Shown piece by piece: positions 1 through 6,217 of a stretch of 6,795 bases of DNA. How positions within the stretch are numbered: position 1 is the stretch's first letter; every line of letters starts with the position of its first letter. Both the position numbers and the translations under genes were made by a program. This stretch comes from Planctomycetaceae bacterium (GTDB taxonomy: Bacteria > Planctomycetota > Planctomycetia > Pirellulales > Thermoguttaceae). The notes beneath the pieces were generated by a model. The model made no database searches. It worked only from the letters and a program-made list of their open reading frames with translations, and was not told the DNA's origin. The DNA lies in the NCBI GenBank assembly GCA_031257725.1, contig JAIROD010000105.1, positions 1-6,795 of the forward strand, given 5' to 3'.

Positions 1-75
1 GTAACTGTCTATTTTATTTCCGCAATTAAAAATAATGAAATGATTATTTTTTACCTAAATTCAGTAATGTTCCTC

Positions 76-120
76 CGCCCTGAAAGGGCAATATAGGCTA
101 GCCCGCCGCATCGCGGCGGG
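76..120 (-). repeat. REP-like 45-nt double-hairpin unit, copy A (inverted)
   Basis: Read on the minus strand, this is a GC hairpin (CCCGCCGC, 3-nt loop, GCGGCGGG), a 12-nt spacer, and a second hairpin GCCCTTTCAGGGC. It differs from copy C (587-631) at four spacer positions only. It lies in opposite orientation to copies B and C. Paired short hairpins repeated between genes resemble REP/BIME elements, which are often mobilised in trans by REP-associated tyrosine transposases (RAYT). No such transposase gene is in the window. Confidence 0.75.
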
Positions 121-141
121 TTCAATTCCCCAAGAGCTCAA

Positions 142-155
142 CGCCCTGTAAGGGC
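142..155. repeat. Solo short hairpin CGCCCTGTAAGGGC
   Basis: This is the second hairpin of the 45-nt REP-like unit without its GC-rich partner. It has one base change relative to the CGCCCTGAAAGGGC form. It pairs as an inverted partner with the solo hairpin at 231-244, the match extending over 138-155 and 231-248, and forms the third layer of the 1-380 palindrome. Confidence 0.6.
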
Positions 156-230
156 AAAATATCGTTAATAGACCTTTTCGCTAACTGAATGTCTATTAAC
201 GATTACTATCAACAATTAACTAAATAGCCT

Positions 231-244
231 GCCCTTTCAGGGCG
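231..244. repeat. Solo short hairpin GCCCTTTCAGGGCG
   Basis: The same palindrome as in the 45-nt units, present alone. It is the inverted counterpart of 142-155, with four more matching bases (TTGA) on its outer side. Confidence 0.6.
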
Positions 245-264
245 TTGATGGTGTGTTACCGTTA

Positions 265-309
265 CCCGCCGCGTTGCGGCGGGCTGGTATGTATTGCCCT
301 TTCAGGGCG
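265..309 (+). repeat. REP-like 45-nt double-hairpin unit, copy B
   Basis: It begins CCCGCCGCGTTGCGGCGGG and ends in the GCCCTTTCAGGGCG hairpin. It is identical to copy C (587-631) except for one base in the first loop (GTT against GAT), and inverted relative to copy A. Near-identity across spacer and stems implies recent spread or gene conversion. Confidence 0.75.
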
Positions 310-398
310 GAATATTACCGATTTTACGCCAATAGTATCATTTACGGCAATTTAATTGCGACAATAAAATAGACGGTTACAGTCGTTTACTCCGAATG

Positions 399-460
399 AC
401 CACCCCTAGCCCCTCCGAAGGAGGGGAATGATTCCCCTCCTTCGGAGGGGCAGGGGTGGT
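399..460. repeat. Large GC-rich inverted repeat
   Basis: Positions 399-428 and 432-460 are reverse complements apart from one extra A in the left arm, with a 3-nt loop TGA. Each arm also contains its own palindrome, CCCCTCC-GAA-GGAGGGG at 410-426 and its mirror at 434-450, so the DNA or RNA could form either one long hairpin of nearly 30 bp or two small hairpins. There is no T-run after either arm as expected of a simple intrinsic terminator, so I call it an interspersed palindromic repeat. It lies between the 1-380 palindrome and the AATCAT repeats. Confidence 0.7.
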
Positions 461-520
461 AAAAAATAAACTTCAATCTCTGAAAAATTCCACTGATATA
501 TTACGATTTATTTGATTTTG

Positions 521-583
521 TGATTGACTATGATTTTCTTAATCATAGTCTTCATTCAATCATTAAAATCATAGTTCAGACCA
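521..583. repeat. AT-rich array of inverted AATCAT repeats
   Basis: A perfect 10-bp stem, GACTATGATT (526-535) with AATCATAGTC (541-550), has a 5-nt loop. A third related copy follows, in which AAAATCATAGT at 565-575 is the reverse complement of 527-537, and then TTCAGACC. TGATT/AATCA motifs recur throughout. I have an unverified recollection that similar AATCAT arrays ending in TTCAGAC are scattered through many bacterial genomes. No function is claimed. Confidence 0.55.
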
Positions 584-586
584 TGA

Positions 587-631
587 CCCGCCGCGATGCG
601 GCGGGCTGGTATGTATTGCCCTTTCAGGGCG
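587..631 (+). repeat. REP-like 45-nt double-hairpin unit, copy C
   Basis: CCCGCCGC-GAT-GCGGCGGG, a 12-nt spacer and GCCCTTTCAGGGCG. It differs from copy B by one base and lies outside the 1-380 palindrome, showing that the unit also occurs alone. Confidence 0.75.
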
Positions 632-650
632 AAAGATTGACCGGCAACCT

Positions 651-668
651 CTAAAGCATACGGTTAAT
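651..668. repeat. 18-bp motif repeated inverted at the other end of the window
   Basis: CTAAAGCATACGGTTAAT is the exact reverse complement of 6727-6744. At the far end the motif is part of a perfect hairpin (CCGTATGC-TTTA-GCATACGG). Here only one arm is present, so this may be a remnant of that element. Confidence 0.6.
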
Positions 669-688
669 ATAAAGTATTTTACTTAAGT

Positions 689-736
689 CATGTTAGGCAT
701 TCGGCGACTCCCTATAACAACCGAATGCGTAACATG
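689..736 (-). terminator. Candidate terminator stem-loop of the TPR gene
   Basis: Positions 689-704 and 721-736 form a 16-bp stem with one mismatch (arms CATGTTAGGCATTCGG and CCGAATGCGTAACATG) and a 16-nt loop. It lies 11 bp past the TAG stop of the TPR gene in the reading direction. The sequence after it on the minus strand is AT-rich (ACTTAAGTAAAATAC) but lacks a clean T-run, so it may be a weak terminator, an RNA 3'-end protector or just another palindromic repeat. Confidence 0.4.
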
Positions 737-747
737 AGATAATAATT

Positions 748-2130
748 CTATTTTTTCAATTCTTCCAGCAATTTTACCGCATCCCGTCGTTTGGCAAACG
801 GACTTGGCGATCTGATTGCGGCATCGAGGAGTTTCTTCGATTCCTCAGACTTTCCGGTTTTCATTGCCAGTCGAGCAAGATAATAAGCAGTTGCCGCATT
901 CACCTGTCCGGTTCCCGCAGCCTGTTTTAAGGCTTGAGCAGATTGTTGTAACTGATCTGCCTTGTAAAGAACCCAGCCAAGTGTTGCCCAATAATCGGCG
1001 TTTTGCTTGTTTGATTGCACATTTTCTTGGGCATATTGCAATGCTCGCGTCAATTTTTCCTTGTCATTCTGTTCACATTGAGCCAACGCCAATCCGTTTT
1101 TCGCCTGTTCATCCGATGGAACCGCCAAAATTAGTTCTTGAAATAATTTTTCGGCAATAAGAAATTCATCCAAATACAAAGCGATTGTTGCCCGAAGTTT
1201 CTTTGCCGGCAGCCAATCCGGATTATCTTTTAGGAGTTGTTCAGCCAGTTGGCTTGCTTCTTCAAGTTTATCCTCATTCAATCGGGCTTGAATCGACAAG
1301 ACAATGATTTCCCTTGATTTCGGATATTTTTGCAGTGCTTGGGCAAGATATTTTTTTGCATTTTCCTTATCTTCCCGCAATGTATAGAGTTGGGACATTG
1401 CCGCTTCGGCAGGCAATCCGTCGTCTGTTTTTCCATCCTGATTGAATCTGTCCGCTTTTTGAAGAAGCGCGAAGGTCTCCGCATCTTTTTGCAACTGGAA
1501 CAGAGCCACCGCCTTTTGCCGGTCAAGCATTGCCGTTTCACCGGAAAAGGCAATTGCTTTTTCTACGAGTTTTACTACTTCTTCCCAACGGTTCCGTTGT
1601 TCAGCCAGCGCAATTTGATTACGATATAACGAGTTTTGCATATTCTTTTTTCTCTCGTTATTGACGCTGTAGGATTCCAGTTTTGTTGTTGCGGTGTTGA
1701 ACAACAGTTCGGCTGCAGTCGGATAATGTTGGCGAAGCAAGATTTCACCAAGTAGAATATAGGCTTCGGGGTCGTTTGGTGTTTCCACTGTTGCCTGTTC
1801 AAGAGAGGCACGAACCGCTTCTCCGAGATTCGCCTGAGCAAACCATTGGGCAAGAATGATTTTAGGCGGTGCAAGAGTGGGATGTTCTTTGTAAAGTTTT
1901 TTAAGCGATTCCAACGCACCATCAAAATTGGAAGCATTAAATAATCCAACAGCAGTTTTCAAACCGGTTTCAATAGCCGGATCAACAGCGGCGGACGGAG
2001 TTGGGGTTGCTGTTGTTGGAACCGGCCGCTCTTGAGCATAAACGGACCCAAGTAAAACAAGTCCGGCAAACAAAAACAAAAAGGGGTAACGCCAAAAACA
2101 AAAGTAAAAGTATGAGGTTGTTATTTTCAT
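748..2130 (-). CDS. Exported TPR-repeat protein
   Basis: The product is a 460-residue protein of unknown specific role, probably exported and acting as a helical scaffold for protein contacts. I chose the ATG at 2130. It gives a standard N-terminal signal: a basic, aromatic start, a hydrophobic core (about residues 17-28, FLFLFAGLVLLG) and a likely cleavage site after SVYA (residue 32). An in-frame TTG five codons upstream (2145) is possible but adds nothing. Neither start has a visible Shine-Dalgarno sequence. A Pro/Thr-rich spacer (about 36-50) leads into a nearly continuous array of 34-residue helical repeats, clearest at about 56-88, 122-153, 167-199, 241-273, 274-306, 307-341, 378-409 and 411-442, with TPR-type spacing of small and aromatic residues (for example WATLGWVLYKADQLQQSAQAL). 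No enzymatic domain, lipobox (no Cys after the cleavage site) or later membrane segment is seen. It lies downstream of nrdJ on the same strand, separated by a repeat element, so co-transcription is doubtful. Similar TPR proteins help assemble envelope or secretion complexes, but no partner is shown here. Confidence 0.85.
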   Translation of the reverse strand: MKITTSYFYFCFWRYPFLFLFAGLVLLGSVYAQERPVPTTATPTPSAAVDPAIETGLKTAVGLFNASNFDGALESLKKLYKEHPTLAPPKIILAQWFAQANLGEAVRASLEQATVETPNDPEAYILLGEILLRQHYPTAAELLFNTATTKLESYSVNNERKKNMQNSLYRNQIALAEQRNRWEEVVKLVEKAIAFSGETAMLDRQKAVALFQLQKDAETFALLQKADRFNQDGKTDDGLPAEAAMSQLYTLREDKENAKKYLAQALQKYPKSREIIVLSIQARLNEDKLEEASQLAEQLLKDNPDWLPAKKLRATIALYLDEFLIAEKLFQELILAVPSDEQAKNGLALAQCEQNDKEKLTRALQYAQENVQSNKQNADYWATLGWVLYKADQLQQSAQALKQAAGTGQVNAATAYYLARLAMKTGKSEESKKLLDAAIRSPSPFAKRRDAVKLLEELKK

Positions 2131-2260
2131 AATTGAAATTGTCAAAACGTATTAACGGTAACTTGAAAAAAATCACATAACCCCATATTTAACTGCAAAA
2201 AAAGAAAACATCAAGGGGAGACCTAATTAATTAACTAAAAATTTTGCATCATAGCGTCAT

Positions 2261-2598
2261 ATACAGTCAACGGCATGATATTGGTTGTTTTGTTTGATTC
2301 AAGAGGTAGGCGACCGTAGGTGAACACCGTAGGTGAACGCCGTAGGTGAACACCTTTCGCCGAAGGGTTTTCACTCACAGTCGCAACGGTTGATCTGGTT
2401 TTCTCATTTCCGTCCGCACAGAAGCGTGGCGGTAGCGTCCTCGCTGCCGAAAAAGTTGAGTCGGCAATCCTGTTGCCGTCAGAACCTGGATTTTCGGGAG
2501 CGGGGACGCTCCCGCCACAGTTGAGTCGGCTATCGCCAACGCAACCTTGAGGGAAATTTCAAACAAAACAACCAAAATATCATGCCGTTTAACAGTAT
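2261..2598. mobile_element. MITE-like element between nrdJ and the TPR gene
   Basis: Terminal inverted repeats of about 28-30 bp bound a roughly 338-bp non-coding stretch. The left arm at 2270-2297 begins ACGGCATGATATTGGTTG. The right arm at 2559-2588 is its reverse complement with a 2-base insertion, and weaker matching continues outward to about 2261 and 2598 (ATACAGT/ACAGTAT-like). Inside are a 13-bp triple tandem repeat (2314-2352), a pair of inverted 27-bp segments matching at 24 positions (about 2426-2452 and 2491-2517, core GGCGGTAGCGTCC), a hairpin CGGGAGCG-GGGA-CGCTCCCG (2495-2514), and an 11-bp direct repeat GTTGAGTCGGC (2455-2465 and 2520-2530). No transposase is encoded. It ends 8 bp before the nrdJ stop codon, so it supplies the nrdJ 3' untranslated region and may affect transcript ends. 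Confidence 0.6.
2314..2352 (+). repeat. Three tandem copies of a 13-bp unit
   Basis: CCGTAGGTGAAC followed by A, G and A in successive copies (2314-2326, 2327-2339, 2340-2352). The preceding AGGTAGGCGACCGT (2304-2317) is shared exactly with 6461-6474 in the hairpin element upstream of nrdJ, linking the two elements. The tandem copies probably arose by slippage. Confidence 0.8.
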
Positions 2599-2605
2599 CT
2601 CCGGC

Positions 2606-5600
2606 TTAACTACATCCCATACTTTTTCCGCAGTTATAGCAGAGATAACAATTTCCGGCACGAACACTGATCGCTCCACAAGCGTCGCAAAGCGGAGCAT
2701 CGGATTGGAACATCCCATATTGTTCATCTGCGGTGGTTGCCGAAAAATGCGGCGATAAACGATTCGAAACCGAATATAACTCCGACTCCTCCGCTACCGC
2801 TACCGCACTGTCAATAACTGAAATATTCACCATCCGCTCTGTCGGACTCAGATTTATCGAATCGGGATTTACCGAATCGGGATTTACCGGATTGGGATTG
2901 CTTAAAGGTGAATGACTCAAAGATGAATGACCCAAAGAAGAATTGTCCGAATGAACATTTCCCAAATTCGGACCCGTCCGCAAATTCAACGGTTTAGGAG
3001 AATAGTGTTCCGATGGAGATGAAGTCGGTGTGTGTGAATTAGGCGAGTTTTGTGAATTGTGTGGATTTTGTGAGTTAAAAGTTTTGGTTGACACGTTTTT
3101 TTCGTTATCGCTTTCCGTCTTGCCCACAACCCCACAACGTCTGTCCTTGTTGTCAGAGCCGGAATGTCGGTTTTGCGGGTCTTGCTGCACGGATTGCATG
3201 TTCGGCAAAAAAGTACGACCAAGCCAACGGAATATATAATCAACAAGACTCTTCGCAATCGGAATATCCGGATTTTTAGTATGCCCCAACGGTTCAAACC
3301 GTGTGTGCGAAAACTTTTCCACATAGACCGAAAGCGGAACGCCATACTGTAAACTCATCGAAATCGCCGTGCCGAAACAATCCATCAAACCGCCTATCGT
3401 ACTGCCCTCTTTCGCCATCGTAATAAACAACTCCCCAACACGACCATCAGGATAAAGACCCACCGTAATATAACCCTCATGTCCTGAAACATTGAATTTA
3501 TGAGTTACCGATTGACGGGTATCGGGTAAACGTTCACGACGCGGTCCGGAAAGTTTCCGCTTTTCTTTGCGGCTGATTGCCGCTTCCGTTTCATTGCTTT
3601 TCGATTTGTCCGCATCATTGACCGCGGACAGCGGTTGCGCCCCCTTCGAACCGTCACGGTACACCGCAAGCGCCTTCAAACCAAGTTCCCAACCCAACAT
3701 GTAAGCATTCGCAATATCCAGAGTTGTCGCACTGTTCGGCATGTTCACCGTTTTCGAAATCGCTCCCGAAATAAACGGTTGGGCGGCTGCCATCATCTTG
3801 ACGTGAGCATCCCACGCAATACAACGATCTGAACCCGGTGTCGGGAATGCACAATCAAACACCGGTAAATGAGCGTCCACCAGATGCGGCGCTTCGTGAA
3901 GTGTTCCTTTTTCCCGAACATGATCAATAATCTCCGCAATCTCCGCGTCGGTATAACCCAATGTCCTTAATGCAAGCGGAACAGTGTTATTAACAATCTT
4001 AAGCGTTCCGCCGCCCGCCAACTGTTTGAACTTCACCAGCGCAATATCCGGTTCAATTCCCGTCGTGTCGCAGTCCATCATAAAACTGATCGTTCCGGTT
4101 GGAGCAAGAACAGTCGCCTGAGCGTTGCGGAATCCGTTGCGGCTGCCCGAATTGCGTACCTCATCCCATAACCGTTGCGCACGCTTCTTCAAATAATTCG
4201 GACAATTCCCTATCCGATTGACCGCATCCCAGTGCATGTCAATAACCCGCAACATCGGTTCACGGTTTATCGCAAAAGCCTCAAACGATCCAACCACTCC
4301 GGCTAACTCCGCACTCGTCCGATAAGCCGCCCCATTCATCAATGCCGTCAAAACACTGCACAGACCACGCGCTTCATCGGAATCATACGGCAAACCAAGA
4401 CTCATTATCAAACTTCCAAGATTTGAATATCCAAGTCCAATCGCTCGAAACCGATGACTGTTTTCCGCTATCTTCTTGATCGGATAACTCGCACGATCAA
4501 CAATGATTTCCTGAGCAATAAAGAATATCCGGCAAGCCTGAATAAACCGTTCCGCGTCGAACAGCCCGTCTTCCTGTCGGAAACGCATCAGATTGATGCT
4601 CGCCAGATTGCACGCCGTATCGTCAATACTCATGTATTCACTGCATGGATTCGAAGCGTTAATTCGTCCGGAGTTTGGAGTGGTATGCCAACGGTTGATG
4701 ATGGTGTCGAACTGCACGCCCGGATCGCCGCACGCCCACGCCGTACCCGCAATTTTGTCAAACACCTGACGTGCCGGATAAGTCGGTCCTTCTTGGGACG
4801 GATCCGTTACCCAATGGGTCGCCCAAATTTTGTCTTCTTTGACCGCCTGCATGAAATCGTCTGTAAGCCGAACGGAAAGGTTGGCGTTCTGGAATAGAAC
4901 GGAAGCGTAGGCTTCTTCATAAGGTAAACCGTTTCGCATCAAGACTTTCGCTTTCTCTTCTTCCCGAAATTTGCAATCGATAAAACTCATAATATCGGGA
5001 TGAGTAACTTTGAGCGATTGCATTTTGGCGGCTCGCCGAGTTTTTCCGCCGCTTTTGACCACCGCCGCAATCTGATCGTAAACCCGCATAAATGAGAGCG
5101 GTCCCGACGGTTTACCGCCGCCGGCTAATTTTTCCATGCTTGACCGGATTGTTGAAAGATCCGTGCCGGTTCCGCTGCCGAATTTGAAAAGCATTGCTTC
5201 ACTTCGGGCAAGATCCATAATCGCTTCCATATTATCCGCAACACTTTGAATAAAACACGCTGATGCCTGCGGATGTTCGTAAGGATTTTCGGGTTGTGCG
5301 GCTTCGCCCGCCTGCTCGTCCCAATGCCAAGTGCATTTACCGCCGCAAACTCCGTACTGCGGATACAACCCCACATTGAACCAAACCGGTGAATTGAATG
5401 AGCCATACTGGTGAAGCAACAACCAAGTTAATTCACGATAAAAAATATGACCGTCTTGGGGTGAGGCAAAATAACCGTCTTCAATTCCCCAATCGGCAAT
5501 AGTTCGGCTAACCCGATGAATTAACTGCCGAATACTTTTTTCACGTTGGGGCGTATTCGGTTCGCCGTAGAAATATTTACTGGCAACCACATTGACGGAG

Positions 5601-5836
5601 AGTTGGCTCCAAGTACTGGGAAATTCACAATCATTCTGTTCAAAGAAAACCGCTCCGCCGTCCCCTTTGATTGTTGCGGTTCGCGTTGTCCACTCCACCG
5701 TGTCAAACGGATCAGCAACATCTTCCGGACAAAAAACCGGTTTCATTTTAAGATTAACAGCCCATTCAGTATCGGCTGTATTAAGTTCCGAATTAAGTTC
5801 CGAGCGGGATGCGTCCAAACTAATCATCGTATTCAT
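2606..5836 (-). CDS. nrdJ: Adenosylcobalamin-dependent (class II) ribonucleotide reductase
   Basis: NrdJ reduces ribonucleotides to 2'-deoxyribonucleotides in the cytoplasm, using the 5'-deoxyadenosyl radical from coenzyme B12. It needs neither oxygen nor a radical-generating partner subunit. The 1076 residues show the family features in order: an N-terminal segment (about 28-150, with FEQNDCEFPSTW and SFNSPVWFNVG); the first redox cysteine C194 (ASACFI); KFGSGTGTDLSTIRS (218-232); the finger-loop SNPCSE with N396, radical cysteine C398 and E400; the second redox cysteine C409, 11 residues later as in characterised class II enzymes; the phosphate-binding loop APTGTIS (578-584); a TSCPD domain (about 773-880); a low-complexity linker (about 880-1047); and a C-terminal Cys tail (CX2C at 1050/1053, CX2C at 1063/1066, then C1069 and C1075). 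A related tail in other class II enzymes binds zinc and recycles the active-site disulfide. Relatives I recall are about 950 residues long; the extra length is the linker. Start at ATG 5836 (M4 is a close alternative); no clear Shine-Dalgarno. No intein or frameshift is seen. A promoter with NrdR-like boxes lies about 330-420 bp upstream. Confidence 0.97.
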   Translation of the reverse strand: MNTMISLDASRSELNSELNTADTEWAVNLKMKPVFCPEDVADPFDTVEWTTRTATIKGDGGAVFFEQNDCEFPSTWSQLSVNVVASKYFYGEPNTPQREKSIRQLIHRVSRTIADWGIEDGYFASPQDGHIFYRELTWLLLHQYGSFNSPVWFNVGLYPQYGVCGGKCTWHWDEQAGEAAQPENPYEHPQASACFIQSVADNMEAIMDLARSEAMLFKFGSGTGTDLSTIRSSMEKLAGGGKPSGPLSFMRVYDQIAAVVKSGGKTRRAAKMQSLKVTHPDIMSFIDCKFREEEKAKVLMRNGLPYEEAYASVLFQNANLSVRLTDDFMQAVKEDKIWATHWVTDPSQEGPTYPARQVFDKIAGTAWACGDPGVQFDTIINRWHTTPNSGRINASNPCSEYMSIDDTACNLASINLMRFRQEDGLFDAERFIQACRIFFIAQEIIVDRASYPIKKIAENSHRFRAIGLGYSNLGSLIMSLGLPYDSDEARGLCSVLTALMNGAAYRTSAELAGVVGSFEAFAINREPMLRVIDMHWDAVNRIGNCPNYLKKRAQRLWDEVRNSGSRNGFRNAQATVLAPTGTISFMMDCDTTGIEPDIALVKFKQLAGGGTLKIVNNTVPLALRTLGYTDAEIAEIIDHVREKGTLHEAPHLVDAHLPVFDCAFPTPGSDRCIAWDAHVKMMAAAQPFISGAISKTVNMPNSATTLDIANAYMLGWELGLKALAVYRDGSKGAQPLSAVNDADKSKSNETEAAISRKEKRKLSGPRRERLPDTRQSVTHKFNVSGHEGYITVGLYPDGRVGELFITMAKEGSTIGGLMDCFGTAISMSLQYGVPLSVYVEKFSHTRFEPLGHTKNPDIPIAKSLVDYIFRWLGRTFLPNMQSVQQDPQNRHSGSDNKDRRCGVVGKTESDNEKNVSTKTFNSQNPHNSQNSPNSHTPTSSPSEHYSPKPLNLRTGPNLGNVHSDNSSLGHSSLSHSPLSNPNPVNPDSVNPDSINLSPTERMVNISVIDSAVAVAEESELYSVSNRLSPHFSATTADEQYGMFQSDAPLCDACGAISVRAGNCYLCYNCGKSMGCS
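2837..3094 (-). repeat. Minisatellite-like tract encoding the NrdJ linker
   Basis: Inside nrdJ this DNA consists of short in-frame tandem repeats. There are three 15-bp units GATTTAYCGRATYGG at 2851-2895, two 15-bp units RTGAATGACYCAAAG at 2908-2937, and imperfect 9-12-bp TGTGAATT-type repeats around 3030-3078. They encode NPDSV/NPDSI, SLGHS/SLSHS and NSQNPHNSQN motifs (about residues 915-1000). All lengths are multiples of three, so the frame is kept. The tract is rich in Asn, Ser, Pro and His, is probably unstructured, and separates the TSCPD domain from the Cys-rich tail. Confidence 0.8.
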
Positions 5837-5892
5837 AAAAATGTATTAGGAAATGAAGGTTGAAATGGTATTGACTATGATCTATTCCGGTT

Positions 5893-5932
5893 CCGTTTGA
5901 GTTTTCCGGTGACGGAGTGAAGATTCAAACGG
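5893..5932 (-). promoter_or_regulatory. Two-tier stem-loop upstream of the nrdJ start
   Basis: The outer stem is 8 bp (CCGTTTGA at 5893-5900 with TCAAACGG at 5925-5932). The inner stem is TCCG (5905-5908) with CGGA (5913-5916) around a 4-nt loop. It ends 57 nt before the nrdJ ATG, a distance compatible with RNA-level control, though no antiterminator or sequestered ribosome site is evident. Confidence 0.35.
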
Positions 5933-6020
5933 ATGATTTCAAACCGGCAGAACAAAATCATTTCAATTGTTAATGGTGATAACACATTATTTTCTCTCAA
6001 ATGATGAGGCAGGTCAGGGG

Positions 6021-6058
6021 TAAAAATATTCCGGTGTTCTGTTCGCGGAAATATTTTA
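6021..6058 (-). promoter_or_regulatory. Leader hairpin followed by a T-run, possible attenuator
   Basis: AAAATATTCCG (6023-6033) pairs with CGGAAATATTTT (6046-6057) with one bulged base and a 12-nt loop. On the minus strand the 3' arm reads CGGAATATTTTTA, ending in five T residues, so it partly resembles an intrinsic terminator inside the nrdJ leader. The stem is AT-rich apart from three GC pairs, so it would be weak. It could equally be a structural element or a chance palindrome. Confidence 0.35.
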
Positions 6059-6169
6059 ATTATCTCTATAAGCGATTAAAACGTTGTTTGGATATGGCGG
6101 GCAAAGACCGTAGAACGCGGTTTTAATTTCTTAGAATTTCTGCTTTACTCCTAACTCCTTTCAAGAGTG

Positions 6170-6185
6170 AGACTATATCTTGTGG
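6170..6185. promoter_or_regulatory. NrdR-like box 1
   Basis: AGACTATATCTTGTGG matches the near-palindromic NrdR consensus ACACWATATMTWGTGT at 14 of 16 positions, including the whole 12-base core CTATATCTTGTG. NrdR is the widespread zinc-finger/ATP-cone repressor of ribonucleotide reductase genes and binds paired boxes about three helical turns apart. The site lies upstream of nrdJ and 16 bp from a weaker second box, downstream of the predicted start of transcription. The consensus is from memory. No nrdR gene is in the window. Confidence 0.6.
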
Positions 6186-6201
6186 TTCTTTCTGTCCGGA
6201 G

Positions 6202-6217
6202 GCACGACATACAGCCC
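6202..6217. promoter_or_regulatory. NrdR-like box 2 (degenerate)
   Basis: GCACGACATACAGCCC matches the same consensus at only 9 of 16 positions. It begins exactly 32 bp after the start of box 1, the spacing known for NrdR box pairs. Alone it would not be called; the spacing and its place just after the predicted promoter raise its credibility. Confidence 0.35.

Larger units (their letters stand above)
1..380. repeat. Nested imperfect palindrome of about 380 bp, MITE-like
   Basis: The two halves are inverted copies of each other in nested layers. The outermost 30 bp (1-30 and 351-380) match in inverted orientation at 27 of 30 positions and begin GTAACTGTCTATTTTATT. Inside lie an inverted pair of 45-nt double-hairpin units (76-120 and 265-309), then 138-155 with 231-248 (one mismatch), then a perfect 13-bp pair ATCGTTAATAGAC/GTCTATTAACGAT (161-173 and 191-203) around a 17-nt centre. 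Short flanks of the 45-nt units also match (about 63-75 with 310-318). No open reading frame of note lies inside. The terminal inverted repeats and lack of coding capacity fit a non-autonomous mobile element or compound REP-type element. The left edge coincides with the window start, so a target duplication cannot be judged. Confidence 0.7.

Noticed and set aside
76..309. CRISPR array
   Set aside because: The repeats are inverted rather than direct, spacing is irregular, there are no unique spacers of uniform length and there is no cas gene.
4454..4897. 147-residue plus-strand frame inside nrdJ
   Set aside because: It is antisense to the conserved catalytic region of NrdJ (the NPCSE finger loop lies there). 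It is a long open frame caused by the codon pattern of the true gene.
2606..5836. Intein or split in the ribonucleotide reductase
   Set aside because: These enzymes often host inteins, but the finger loop, P-loop-like APTGTIS and redox cysteine regions run continuously. The extra length is a low-complexity linker without splicing motifs.
748..5836. nrdJ and the TPR gene as a functional operon
   Set aside because: They share a strand, but about 475 bp with an inserted element separate them and no functional link is evident. Read-through is possible but not supported.
6005..6021. Possible cobalamin riboswitch (CCTGACCTGCC resembles part of a B12 box)
   Set aside because: The upstream riboswitch core elements (GGGAA, GGTG and ACTG-type motifs in order) are missing, so the match is probably chance.
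6151..6210. 19-residue leader-peptide frame in the nrdJ leader (ATG at 6210)
   Set aside because: It has no ribosome binding site and no run of regulatory codons, and it overlaps the NrdR-like boxes. There is no positive evidence of translation.
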